Source: Silene latifolia
Lineage: Eukaryota > Streptophyta > Magnoliopsida > Caryophyllales > Caryophyllaceae
NCBI RefSeq assembly: GCF_048544455.1
Contig: NC_133530.1
Coordinates: 17,909,748-17,973,747 of the forward strand
Direction: 5' to 3'
Length of the DNA stretch: 64,000 bases
In this document: positions 14,433 to 26,386 of the stretch, piece after piece
Numbering within the stretch: the first letter of the stretch is position 1
How the letters are laid out: every line of letters starts with the position of its first letter
Program-made: the position numbers and the translations under genes
The notes under the pieces: model-generated
The model's database searches: none
The model's input: only the letters and a program-made list of their open reading frames with translations
Told to the model about the DNA's origin: nothing

Positions 14433-17400
14433 TCATATTAAACAAGAATTCAACTCAAAGTTTACATCAAGATTCGGAAGGTCACCTTCCCATAATCTCC
14501 TACCCGACCAGAGTCCCGGAAAATGCGCTAATGCATGAGCTACCTTAGTACAATTCCGATTAACAAAACGCCAAATAATATTGTCAAGGTTTCGGCACAA
14601 ACTTCTAATCTCGTCTACGATCAGATATAAGCTGCTTCGACCCGTCTTCCCCTCGCGTAGAATATCAATCACATTCTTGCAATCGCTTTCCATGATTAGC
14701 CGTCTGCATCCCCTCCGCACTGCCTCCTTCAAGCCCTCAAGAAGAGCCTCTGCCTCCTCCACCTCGTTGACCTCGTGCAGGTACGACCATGGCCCACACT
14801 ACCTCCTCCTCTCGACCTCTGCACACCACGCCCAAGCCAATTCCCCTCCCTTCTTTAACCCCCGCATCACAGCATATCACCTCCCACTCATCAGCTATCC
14901 GGTCCCTGCAATCCTCCTCCCTCGCCTGTCTCTTCCTTATAATGCCACCAGTGTCGCCATTTCGTCTCTCCTCTCCACCATCCATTTCTGCCCGAATCTC
15001 CTCCACCCTTCTAATAACATCCCTCACCTCAACCCTCCTCCCGTCAAAAATCCATTTGTTCCTCGCCTCCCAAATCGCCCAACACCCCAACATGATACTC
15101 CGCCTCTCCTCCATCCCGCACTCCCTCCACATATCCTCCACCCACTCCCTCACCCTCTCATGCCCAGCTTCCTTCTTAGTCTCCACCCCCAACCCATCCC
15201 AAATTCCCCCCACCCAACCACACCCTTTAACAAGATGAAGACAAGTCTCCATCTCGCTATGACAAATCGGACATCCGACATCCAGGCTACGGGTTCGGCG
15301 AGCTATATTTTCTTTCGTTGGGATGGCCTCAGAGCACAATTGCCAGAAAAAATTCTTGGCCCGCGGTAAAACATTTGAGCCCCACACCCCCTTCCACAGC
15401 CACTTGGTATTCGCCCAGTCAGACGGTCCATGTTCATTCACCTCCCCATTCATAAGAGCACGATAGGCCGATCGAACCGTATATCTACCATCCTTTTCAA
15501 GCGCCCAGCTCCAAATGTCATCCTCAGCTAACCCACTAATCCGCATATTAAGCACAACTTCTTGTTCGAAAGGTAGTAGAGTAGCTCGCACCTTGCTCGA
15601 ATCCCAGCTCCTCCCATCTGCTTGTATCAAGTCCGCAACTCTCATATCCTCGCTACCAGCTACTCTAGGTGATATAACCATCCTCGAATTTGACCCCTTA
15701 AGCCAAGGATCACCCCAAATCTTCGTGCCTTGTCCATTCCCAATTCTCCTAATACCACCCTTCCTCACCACCGCCCTAGCTTCCCATATACCCTTCCACG
15801 TAAAGCTCGGGTTTCTCCCAAGTTCAGCATTCATAAAAGCTTTCCCTCTATAATACTTCGCTCTTAGAACCCTCGCAAGCAAGCTATCCGTTTCCGTAGT
15901 CAGTCTCCATACCTGCTTTCCCAACAACGCCATATTGAACTTTTGAAAATCTCTAAACCCGAGACCACCCAAGCTCTTCGGTTTGCATAATTTGCGCCAT
16001 GCCACCCAAGAAATCTTCCTCCTATCCCCATTCGAACCCCACCAAAATTTTGAGACCATCGATCGAAGCTCTTCACAAAAGTTGCTAGGTAATTTGAAGA
16101 CACTCATTGCATAAGTAGAGAGTGATTGAGCAACAGCCTTTATCAGAATTTCTCTACTCGCCTTCGACAACAACAACCCCCGCCACCCTTGCAATCTCTT
16201 GCTTAGCTTATCCCTCAACAGACTCGTTATCGCGCTCTTGGAATGTCCAACGACCGTGGGCAATCCTAGATATTTGCCCGGATTGTCCACAGCCCGCACC
16301 CCCAACTCCCCCACCAGCACGCCCTTTCTCTCTTCAGCTACACAACGACTAAAAGAAGCCGTTGTTTTGTCGAAGTTAACCATCTGCCCCGAAGCTCTTT
16401 CGTAATCCGTGAGAATCCCCTTAACCACCCGGACCTCATCAACATTTGCTCTCATAAAGAATAGGCTATCATCCGCGAACAAAAGGTGCGAAATCACAGG
16501 TGCCTCCACAGCAATTCTGATCCCGTGTAGCACATTATTTTCGGTAGCCCTCCTCATCAGACTCGATAGCACCTCGGCACATAGTAAATAAATACGGCGA
16601 AAGGGGGTCACCTTGTCTGAGGCCCCTTTCTGGCACAAATTCCCGAGAAGGCTTCCCATTTATAAGGACCGCAAAGGAGACCGTCGTAACACACATCATG
16701 ACCCTATTAATCCAATCTGGATCAAATCCCATCCGGTGTAAGACCCTTTCCAAAAAGACCCATTCAACCCTATCATAAGCCTTCGCCATATCAAGCTTAA
16801 GGGCCATATGTCCCTCTCCAGTTCGAGTATTCTTCATGTGATGGAACATCTCAAAGGCAATTAAAATGTTATCAGTGATTAATCTTCCCGGCGTAAAAGC
16901 ACTTTGGTTTTCCGACACCACATCCCCTAGAAATTGTTTAAGCCTATTAGCAAGAACCTTCGAAACCAGTTTGTAAACTACATTGCACAGGCTAATAGGC
17001 CTAAATTCCCCCATTTTACTCGGACTTTTCACTTTCGGGATCAATACAATAAAAGTCTTATTGCTTCCTGGTGGTAAAGGCTCGCCCCGTAAAACTCGTA
17101 ACACAGAATTTATCACAACAGGCCCTACAATATGCCAATACGTTTGATAAAAGAGCACGTTCATACCGTCCGGGCCCGGAGCTTTTAACGGGTGCATTTG
17201 CTCCAACGCTGCTATCACTTCTTCTTCCATGTAATCTGCTCTTAATATCGCATTCATATTCTCAGAAACTCGGCCAGCCACGCCATCTAGGACCTCGTCA
17301 AAATGAGCCGGAGCACCTGTTCGAAACAAATTGGTAAAATAATCGCACGCCACTTGCTCTATTTGCACAGGTCCTTCCCGACACCTTCCATCATCATCAA

Positions 17401-18517
17401 CAAGTTTCACGATAGTATTTTTCTCCCTCCTTTTCGTAGCCTGCTTATGAAAGAATTTCGTGTTTCTATCCCCTTCCTGGAGCCATATAGCGCGAGATCT
17501 CTGTCTCCAAAACAATTCTTCCTGGTTAAGCAAATTAGCGATATCTTTGACAAGTTGCTTCCTCTCCCTCACACTCGCTTCATTACGCACTCCTTCATTC
17601 AACACAGCTAGCCTTTTCCTCTTCTTCTCGACATCCTTCATTACCTTGCCAATACTAACTCCCTTCCATGCCATCAACTCCTCCCCACACCTCCGAAGCC
17701 TATCCAGAATCTCCTCCTCACCATCCCTACCCCAAGCCCTCATGATAGCTTCTTCACACCCATCCTCTCCCACCCAAGCCTGCTCAAAGCGAAAAAGCTT
17801 ACTGCCCCTACGGTTTCGTTCCTCCCGTGTGAGTTTCAAAAGAATCGGTGCATGGTCCGACCATTCCCGAAGTAGATGGTGGAGTCTCGCATAAGGGAAT
17901 TAGTCAAACCATGCTTCATTGGCCATCGCTCTATCCAACCGAAATTGTCTATTTGCCAAACCAGCCTGCCCATTATCATAGGTGTAAGCCAACCCTTCAA
18001 AGGAAACATCTCTCAAACCACAATCATCAACGACATCCCTGAAGTTGTTCATTTGCCATTGCGCTCTCTCACCCCCAAGCATCTCCGTGGCATAGAGTAT
18101 TTCATTAAAATCTCCCATACACACCCAAGGCCCATCATAATTCTTACCTAGAATGCGCAAGAGTTCCCACGAGAGGTGCCTATCACTCAAAGCCGGCCAA
18201 CCATAGAACCCCGTCACCCTCCAAGTTTTATTATCTAAAGTAACATCAAAATCGATATGGTGCACAGACGAAGAACGGAAATTACAAATAACATTATTTT
18301 TCCACATAAAAGCAAGACCCCCCGACTGTCCCACACTATCCACTTCCACCCCATCATAATCATTAAAGCATGCCCTAACTCTCCTAAATTCCATACTGCT
18401 AAGCTTCGTCTCGCATAAAAAAGCAATAGCAGGGGCATCCCTCCTAAGAAGGTTTCGAAGACCGCCTACTGCATCGGGGTTGCCCAAGCCCCTGCAGTTA
18501 AGGCTCAACAGACTCAT
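14433..18517 (-). pseudogene. LINE copy 2 ORF2: endonuclease, reverse transcriptase, RNase H; broken
   Basis: The endonuclease begins MSLLSLNCRGLGN and has MGDFNEIL and SDHAPIL. RT blocks include MHPLKAPGPDGMNVLFYQ, KLDMAKAYDRVEWVFL, RGLRQGDPLSPYLF and LLFADDSLFF. A zf-RVT-like segment and an RNase H end (LIMESDCKNVIDIL) follow. An in-frame stop lies near 17,900 in the endonuclease, and frame changes near 16,600 and 14,750. It cannot make a full product. Confidence 0.88.
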
Positions 18518-19842
18518 GATGCCCGGCGGGGCTGAGTCATCTCAACCTCCGCCTCAGGTGAACATACACCCATGATTGTTTTAGACTTCTTCATGACACC
18601 ACCCTGTCCTGCTTCTCCCGCCTCCCTCCCCCTCTTTTCATGTACAACCGGGTTACTGCTAGACACAGCACCACCTGTGTTCTCCCTGTTGATTCTTGTC
18701 CATTTGCCGCCCTCCTTACTAGCCTGCTTGATCCCTTTACCCACCCCTTTCAGAGTTTCATCCGCACCCCCATTCACCCTTCCCTCCCCCTGGTTCACCC
18801 CCATAGGACGTTCAACAGCCTCCTCCTCAGCTCCTCTGGGTTCCATCTGTCCCGACCCTCCTCCCCCAACTGGTCCATCGTCTTCCATCCTCACCAGGCC
18901 ACTAGAAGCAACCTGCTCATGAACAGTACCCCCACTCCTTTCCTCCACCTGTTTGTTCTTTGTTTTATATGTTACTGCTATGCTTTGAAGTCGGTGGATC
19001 ATTCGTTCCATATATTCCTCAGCTCGTTATTTCTCCTCCCTATCAAACACAGCATCTAAGGAACGTGCCACATTCGATCCCGTATTCACTGCCGTCTTCA
19101 AAACCTTCCATGGTGAAGCCCTAAGACTTTCATCGTACCTTAGCTCCCCCTCCTCATAAGGTCCCTCCTCGCAATCCTTCTCGCCATGTCCGAGTATACC
19201 ACAACCATAACAATACGTGGGCAATTTCTCGTATTTAACCTTGAAAGATACAACCTTCAAATTCGGCATTCTGATCTCGACACAGTTCTTCAATGGCCGC
19301 CTTACATCATGAAGCACCCTAACCCTAATGGCCCTCTCCATCTCAGGGAACGGAGCTTCATCCACACTTACAAATACACCCAATTGCTTCCCCAAATTCT
19401 CTATATTTTTCACATTCGAACGCCCTTTCGCCGGAAGATCATAAATCCTCGCCCAAATGGGTAAAATAAATAAAGGTGTATCAGTCATTCTCCCTTCCTC
19501 ACACGACGCGTCAAAACACCACACGTATTTATCGAAGTGCCATGGCTGACCTTCGGTAACCCTAGCTTTATCCCGCACATCAGAAAACCTAAATGCGAAT
19601 ATCTTCTCTTTCGCATCCAGAATATTGCCTACTATCTTCCCCTTAGGGTTCCACAGTTTGATCATAGAATCAATGGCAGCCCTAACATTAATCGATTTGG
19701 AACTCCATATTTTTCCTACCAGCACCGAACTCGCATTCTCTTTATTCGAATCCTGCCCTAAATCCCAGACAAAAATCTCGCCTTCCCCCTCCATAGAACC
19801 CCCTACTACCATCTTATCCTTTCTCCTTGAGTTTTCTCCCAT
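18514..19842 (-). pseudogene. LINE copy 2 ORF1 with one in-frame stop
   Basis: Starts MGENSRRKDKMVVGG. The DUF4283-type region is followed by a CCHC knuckle (CYGCGILGHGEKDC). One in-frame stop near 19,024 separates the main part from a low-complexity tail. The tail's TGA stop overlaps the ORF2 start as ATGA (18,514-18,517), an arrangement seen where translation re-initiates; copy 1 instead has a 34-bp gap. Confidence 0.85.
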
Positions 19843-20193
19843 AGCTCAAGAACATAGAACAGAAACCCTAATAGCAACAAACCTTCTCCACTAGAATCGT
19901 CTAACAAAAAGAAAGAGGAAAAAGGAACTTACGTACCCAAGCACGCAAGAGCAGCCTTGATCGAAAGGAAGCACGCGAAGATTAACTCAGACAGAGCCTT
20001 CCATAGGAAACCCTAGGAAGAGTTGTTCTTGAAATAGTTACTTCATTTTAATTGAAAAAATGTAACCATTTTAATTACAAACTATTATAGTTAGAAAATT
20101 GTTCTGATAACTTTTAATCTAAAAATGATAACATTTCGTCTTAAATGGGTCACATTTTACTTAGTTTTTAGCTTGTGACGAAATGTGCCCCGT

Positions 20194-21274
20194 TCATTTA
20201 TTTACTTTTTATTTTAGAAATAATTTTCATGCGTAATTTGGTCACCCACAAGCTTATTTGTCCACTTGTCATTTAATATCAATATATGCAAACCATAATT
20301 CTCATTTGTGACAAACACTTTTCATCACAAGTCTGTGATCTCTCACAAATTGCAAGTGAGAGAGGGGTTATAACTTTTGAGAGGTCACAAGCTTGTGACG
20401 GTCACATGCGAGACCTTTTGTAGTTTTGTTAGATGTTTTCCATCACTTGCTTGGTTTTGTGTCAAAATCAAAGATAAATAAATAGTCGAGACAAAAGAAG
20501 TATATTTTATTTTAAGTTTAATTGACATTTTCACGCTAAAACAATTTAGAATGTATTTATTTTATTTTTAAACGATTTAGAGTCTCTCCTAGTAAACGAC
20601 ACATTTGTTTTCCGAGTGACGTGGTTAATTCTTTACGTAGTTATTATAAACTCATGTGTAATTACTCTTAAAATAATAATAAATACTTCGTGGTAAATTA
20701 GAGCTATAAAGAGTAACATTATGTTTAAAGGAAACGTAAAGAATTGAGTTGGTTTGAAAGAGTATTCTCTCAATAGTCCAATTCATTCGAGATTACTTCA
20801 CCGGATTCCGGCTGCCAACAAGGTAAATGGCAAGCAATGAACTTTTATCCGAAGGCGCCCTGTGTTAACACACTAATGTTTTCATGGTTACTCTCCGGAA
20901 AATGCCCTCAAATCCAATAGTCATGTCTAACACCGCGGCAGACCACCACGCAAACCCGTCTAAAATTTGCAAACAAGGTAAGAGTAACATAGTTTCAAGG
21001 TTCATAGTAACAAGATGGACAAAAAACAGGCATCAACAGTTTAGCACTTCACAACAGGTCACCGTGACCAAAGTGGTAAGCGAGATGGAGTTCATAACCC
21101 AAGTAAACGACTCATACCTCACCATGACAAAAACAGCTAACCCACTTCTAGACAATACGATTCACGAGAATACGATCAATTCACAGAGTCAGAAACTCAT
21201 CATTCACTACTTATTTACACATTGCATTCAACAAGTTTTTCCAGAAGTTAAGACAGATCTTCACTCGTCAAGTT
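20194..21274. other. Intergenic; 3' flank of unit B
   Basis: AT-rich. Near 20,286-20,420 there is an inverted-repeat segment built on CTCATTTGTGACAAACACTT and GGTCACAAGCTTGTGACGGT, probably a small MITE. From about 20,808 it is homologous to the 3' flank of unit A. No gene supported. Confidence 0.55.
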
Positions 21275-24200
21275 TCAAGCAGTCAGATGTTTCCCCCTGA
21301 ATTCCTGCAGCTTCTCCCTTGTCACTACCACGCTTCCAGCAGTCACGGTGAATGCCTGCATTAGACGAACACCACTGTCATTATTCGACTGCATTTTGGC
21401 AGAGATGATTAAACTATACAAGAAAAAGAAAGGAGGTATACATGTATCTTGCGAGTGCCGTCCTCAGACTTGAGCGCATTGAGAAAGTCCATGACTGCCT
21501 CACGGCTGCACAAATCATCTCCTGGGACATCGCCATCAATAGCAAAGAACAGGAAAATCTGTAGGAAAGACACGGAAGATTAGCCAGTTTTCAACTAAAC
21601 ACCCGATGTCAACAGAGGAGTAAGTTGCCGGTGGAAATAGAACAACTTAATTCCTTTAGCTACATCAGGTATAGATGAACTACAGTTTGCATAGTTTGCA
21701 TATACAGTCTGCAAAAAACCTTCGAGACAGCATTTTAGATCCTAAACAACAAGAAATTGAATATTTAAAAAGATGTCACAGAAAAAGACATGAACACAGT
21801 CACACAGTGACACAGCTAACGCAGGACATAACTCGCACAAGTGTTCCGACTTCCAAACATCTACGCAATCTGGTAACAGCTAACAACATCATTTTACTTA
21901 TTCTCTCCTTAGATGAATAGAGGATTTGTGGATGTGTGGAAGCACAACAAATATACATAAATTCGGGAACATACCAAAAAAAATACAATCATGGATTGAC
22001 CAAACATAACACCAATCGTAGAAGAATAAAACTTTGAAATTACCTCAGCACAGCGAATACCAGCTGAAGGGTCCAGAGGTAACTCTGAAAGTAATTCCAG
22101 AGGATCGTATGGTGCAAATTTGAGAGCAGCATCATCAATCGAGCCAGTGTACCCCTTCCGCACCTTTCAGAAAAGGAAAAATAACAGTCATAGTCAGTCT
22201 ATAGATAAGATCAGTTTGTTGATCATTAACGCTCTCATATAGTTAGAAGAGTGAAATATACACCAAGTGTTTCGCAACACCAGCACAAATCAGACTAATT
22301 AAAGAAACTGGATAGTGCAACTTAGATAATGCAACATATAACAAAGAAGACCTTGTAAGATTGTCCTCTTTTTCAACACGCGTCTAAATTGTGAGCTAAA
22401 ATAGCTAAAGATCTTAGTATTGTTAAGATGTTTTTTATCGGGTAATTTAAAAGAACGTGAGGGTGCGAGTTACTATTTTAAAGAATAAACAAACAGCAAA
22501 ACTGCATGAGGAACGTAGTAATATAAGTGAAATGATAGCATCGCATACTCAAAAGACTAACCAGTGAGCGAGAGAAAATCCAGAGACCAAAGTCCTTCAT
22601 GAAGAATGGAGCAGCATCTACAATCAACAGATTCGTAAATGTAACTATAACCACGTGGTTGATTAGTATGATTACCGACAACAGAGACATAGAAAGTAAA
22701 GTGCAGTGGGAACCTTTGAACAGCTTCCTTGTGCGTTCAACAACATTTGAGTCGTCATCAGCAAGAGCCACTCGTGAACCAAGAGCATACAACTTCAGTT
22801 GCGCCGTCTTTTGCTCATCAACCTGTAGAAGCTATAAATTGCACAAAATGTAATTATGTAAGACACAAATAAATAATAAACATGTTGAAACAGGTTATAT
22901 ACAAAAAGAGAAACCTTCTACGAATTTCAGAAGATCAGTCACGTTTTACGGTATCGCTCATAGGGATAAACTCATCAAATTAACTTCAAAAACTTCAATA
23001 ACAAAAAAGAACTTTCTGAGGATGAGTAGCTATAAATTGTGTATGAGCTTTTTTCCGATTCTCCGAACATAAACATAAACAAAAGTTCAAATGAAATAGA
23101 ACAAATGTTGAAACTTGCAAAAGCTCTTACTGTAACCAAAACTATGATGTAAAATGCTAACTCATTTTTGAACCATTACCTTTCCAAGATCTAAGTTGGT
23201 TCAAGTCATTTCCATACGTTTGTTTAAATTACGCGAGAGACATTTTGAACAAACATATATAACTTGGAAACGTTTTCGCAAACCAATTTTTTTTTATTTT
23301 TTTTGGAAAGCTTAATCTTGCACAAAACCCACAATTTAGAACCAGTCATTTAACAAAACCTACATTTCAAAATCTAGATCTACATTTACAAAACCCATGT
23401 ATCAAAAATCAACATATAACCCCATGATCTTGATAAATACTCTACCTTTCCTAGACACTCATTTTAAAACTTCAATTGGTCTTACTTAAACCGTCTTAAC
23501 TTTAAATCTCTCACAAACCCCTTTTATTCTCCACCTCTATTTCAATCGGGTGTGGGAGCGGTCTTAAGTTAGACGGTCTTAAACAAAAATTGGTGTTTAA
23601 ACTCAAGCTTCACAAAAATTTATGCTTGCAAATCTACTAGGTACAAAAAGATCACAACTTTCTTGAGAAAAACTAAAACTTTTTGCAAACCCCCATGAAA
23701 GAAACTCCAAAAAATACAGTAAATTAAACCCATGACTAAAATTCAGATAATTTGAAACCCTAATTCCTTTACCTACATTATAAACGAATATAATACAGAG
23801 TACAATTAGAAACATAATTAATACGAGTAGTAATTAACTAGTAAAAAATTATCCCTAGCATTAAATAACCTATTAAATGTGTTAAAGATTGCAACTTTAT
23901 GCAAAAAAACCCAACAAAAGTGTTCAAACTCTTCAAAGATTGCAACTTTATGCAAAGTCCATGACTAAAATTCAGATAATTACAGAAAATCTACTGATTT
24001 CATGAATGTCATAAACAAGCTCAAATTATAATGTCAGACGGTCCTTTGATGAGTTAAATGCGTTAATATATAAAAGGACCGTCTCACACTGTAAAACGAC
24101 TTACACAACAAAAATAAACTCAAAGAAGCAATTCAAGTACCTGAAGCCAAACTAAATTGTGGCCATGCAAAGAAGGAAGAGCAGCAAAACGACGAGTCCA

Positions 24201-24431
24201 GGAAGGAACAGTTCCATAATGAATGGCATTTCTGAGAATTCCATCAGTGATTCTTGCAAAATTAGGGATTTCATTCATGGTGTCATCCATTTTCTTGTAA
24301 AATTCATCAGCTGGAAGAGATACGACATTTTTTGAACTGTTTGAAAAATGCAATTTTGTGGTGTTTCTGTTTCCAACATTAGGGAGTAATTTTGGGACAA
24401 GTTTGTGTGTTTTGGTCAACAATCTAAACAT
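21275..24431 (-). CDS. Six-exon protein of unknown function, tandem copy B (open)
   Basis: Exons: 24141-24431, 22714-22822, 22562-22617, 22044-22163, 21442-21558 and 21275-21355; total 774 nt, 257 residues, phases consistent and all borders GT-AG. The start MFRLLTKTHKLVPKLLPNVG is basic and lacks acidic residues, again suggesting a possible organelle presequence (inference). Blocks in order: LPADEFYKKMDDTMNEIPNF, GTVPSWTRRFAALPS, VDEQKTAQLKLYALGSRVAL, DAAPFFMKDFGLWIFSRSL, RKGYTGSIDDAALKFAPYDP, IFLFFAIDGDVPGDDL, FTVTAGSVVVTREKLQEFRG. Family unrecognised; no transmembrane segment or known catalytic motif seen. B is closer to C than to A. Exon 2 has two possible AG acceptors, 9 nt apart. This is the cleanest copy and the best candidate for the functional one. 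Confidence 0.82.
23470..23600. repeat. Inverted-repeat MITE in intron 1 of copy B
   Basis: TTGGTCTTACTTAAACCGTC near 23,479 is mirrored by GACGGTCTTAAACAAAAATT near 23,572. A related element is at about 28,158-28,275 in copy C. Confidence 0.5.
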
Positions 24432-26386
24432 GATGGCTGATAAATTTCGGGCACTATGCTAGTATGCTACTAGTCCCTAATATATACTCTACTACACACA
24501 AGTGATATGTTCCGACCCGTTTTAGGCTTAAACGATAATGTCGTCTTAAGGGAAAATCACTGATTTTAGATAGACGGTCTTTTAATAGGTTTATTGAAAG
24601 ACAATTTTACAATTCTAAGAAAAAGTGGTACTAAAGGTAATAAAATAGGTACAAATCATGATTAAAGATAAAATAGGTACATTTATTATGTAAATAGATA
24701 CGAAATTACTATGTACCGATCAACAAGAAAAGGGTCACGAAATACAAATAAAAGGATACAGAAGATTGGTCTTTCAATAACTTATTGAAAAACCGTCTCT
24801 CCCAAATTTTAGTGCTGATTTTATTACTCTCGAGTCTGTAGTCGTCCTCCTTTTATTTCAGTTCATATGTTATACATTAGATGTTGTACATCTGATTTTG
24901 TAATGAGAAACACAAATTCTTATTTAAAACATCATTGTCTGTGTGTTAAGTATAAGACAGGTCAAGTATTAATATTTTTCTTATTGAAATATAATTTCAA
25001 TTATGATATTAAAAAGTAACTTTTGCGCAAGTATTATTTTATATTATTTTAGTAATAAATAATACGTAATTATGTTAAAATGTTAAGTAATCATTTTTAC
25101 CTTTTATAATACGTTATTAATATGTCTTTGATTAACCTAATTTCAAGGTATATTACGTTGTTGTTGTTGTTGTTGTTGTTATTATTATTATAAAGGTAAA
25201 CTATTTGAAATTTTCAGAGACTTATTTAATTTTATGTTATACCATAATTTTTAATCGTTTAATATTTATTACGTTAGTAATGCAGTAATATTGTGTAGTG
25301 AAACCCGTTAATTTGAAACCTGAAACCCAAATTTAGAGTATTTTGTTAAGTGAGAATTTATGTAATTCGTTAATCCTTTATTAATAATAATTAAATTCAC
25401 TATTTATTAGGGTTTATGTCTAAATCAACTCCTTTTATTTCAAGTGTAAAACAAAAAAGTGTTGTGTCGTAACGTGTCAAGTTGAGTTTAAGTCATTCCT
25501 AATACCAAAACGGCAAAAACATAATTTCTAATTACGAACAGAAATTCATGAAGCGAACTAGTAATTACTCCTATACAATAGTGTAAACTAGGAAAATCAT
25601 CGAAATTCCTATACTAAAAATTCATATATTTCGTTTGATAATTATGATGCTATAAGCTAAAGGTATCCATTTTTACTTGTATGTGTTTTACAATGTGATC
25701 TGATGACAATACCGTGTACAACTTGAACATCCCTTGTTGATATCTAGTCCAATAGAAGTGCTAGTTATACTAAGGCTGGATTTTGGAGAAAGTTATCGTT
25801 TTCATGGCTTAATCCTGTTGTTGGAACGTTCATGGCGGTCGATATTTACGAGCATGTTAGGCTTAATATTGAAGAAGAGTTTTAGACCTCTGTTTTCATT
25901 TTGTTTTTTTTTTTCTGACTGTTGATGAGTTGATGTTACATAAATCTTACAAATATGGTAAATCATACTCCTTTCATGTTTCCGTCTCAATCATTTGTTT
26001 ACCTTTGATTAAAATTACCTATCACAAATAATATCAAAGTGTTGACACTTACTGGAAAATGCTCTCAGATCCGATATAGTCACGTATAACAGCATGGCGT
26101 GGCACGCGCACACGTCTAAAAATTGCAAACAGGTCAAGAGTAACGTAACATAGCTTCATATTAGCAAGATGGACTGAAAACAGCCATTATCAGTTTAGCA
26201 CGCACTTCGCACTTCACACAAGGTCGTCGTGACCAACCCACGTCCATGACTCATACCTCATCATGACAAAAGCAGCTGAACCCAGTTCTAGACGATACGA
26301 TTCATACGAATACGATACGATGTGATGTTAAGAGAAACTCATTCACTACTTATTTACAGATTGCATCAGACAAGTTTTTCCAGAAG
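24432..26386. other. Intergenic region between copies B and C
   Basis: Contains the MITE at 24,550-24,830, a GTT/ATT microsatellite (about 25,153-25,192), a palindrome-like CATTAGATGTTGTACATCTGA near 24,883 and a partial Stowaway-like end near 25,981. From about 26,050 it is 3' flank homologous to units A and B. The 25,734-25,925 open frame shows no recognisable family. Confidence 0.55.
24550..24830. repeat. MITE with inverted ends carrying GACGGTCTTT motifs
   Basis: The left end reads AATCACTGATTTTAGATAGA then CGGTCTTTTAATAGG. The right end is its inverted counterpart (AACCGTCTCTCCCAA then TTTTAGTGCTGATTTT). It is about 280 bp long and internally AT-rich. Confidence 0.6.

Larger units (their letters stand above)
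14399..20056 (-). mobile_element. Full-length but decayed plant L1-type LINE (LINE copy 2)
   Basis: About 5.66 kb on the minus strand, flanked by a 16-bp duplication, AAAATGTAACCATTTT, at 14383-14398 and 20057-20072. A poly(A) end (T run) lies near 14,395-14,404. It has the same architecture as copy 1 (ORF1 with DUF4283-like region and CCHC; ORF2 with endonuclease, RT, RNase H) but is clearly diverged from it at protein level, so it is a different subfamily rather than a duplicate. About four coding breaks are visible. Confidence 0.93.
14328..20193. mobile_element. MITE split in two by LINE copy 2
   Basis: The left part (14,328-14,398) contains GAGCTAAATGTGACCCATTGG and ACGAAAATG. The right part (20,057-20,193) contains the inverted counterpart, CGTCTTAAATGGGTCACATTT, ending GCTTGTGACGAAATG. 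Together they make a TIR element of about 200 bp with the LINE inside. Outer boundaries are approximate and the MITE's own target duplication was not resolved. Confidence 0.65.

Noticed and set aside
14581-15369. 262-residue plus-strand open frame, and other long frames opposite the LINE ORFs (for example 9,860-10,267 and 6,254-6,754)
   Set aside because: These are antisense shadows of LINE coding sequence; their proteins are low-complexity and match no family I know.
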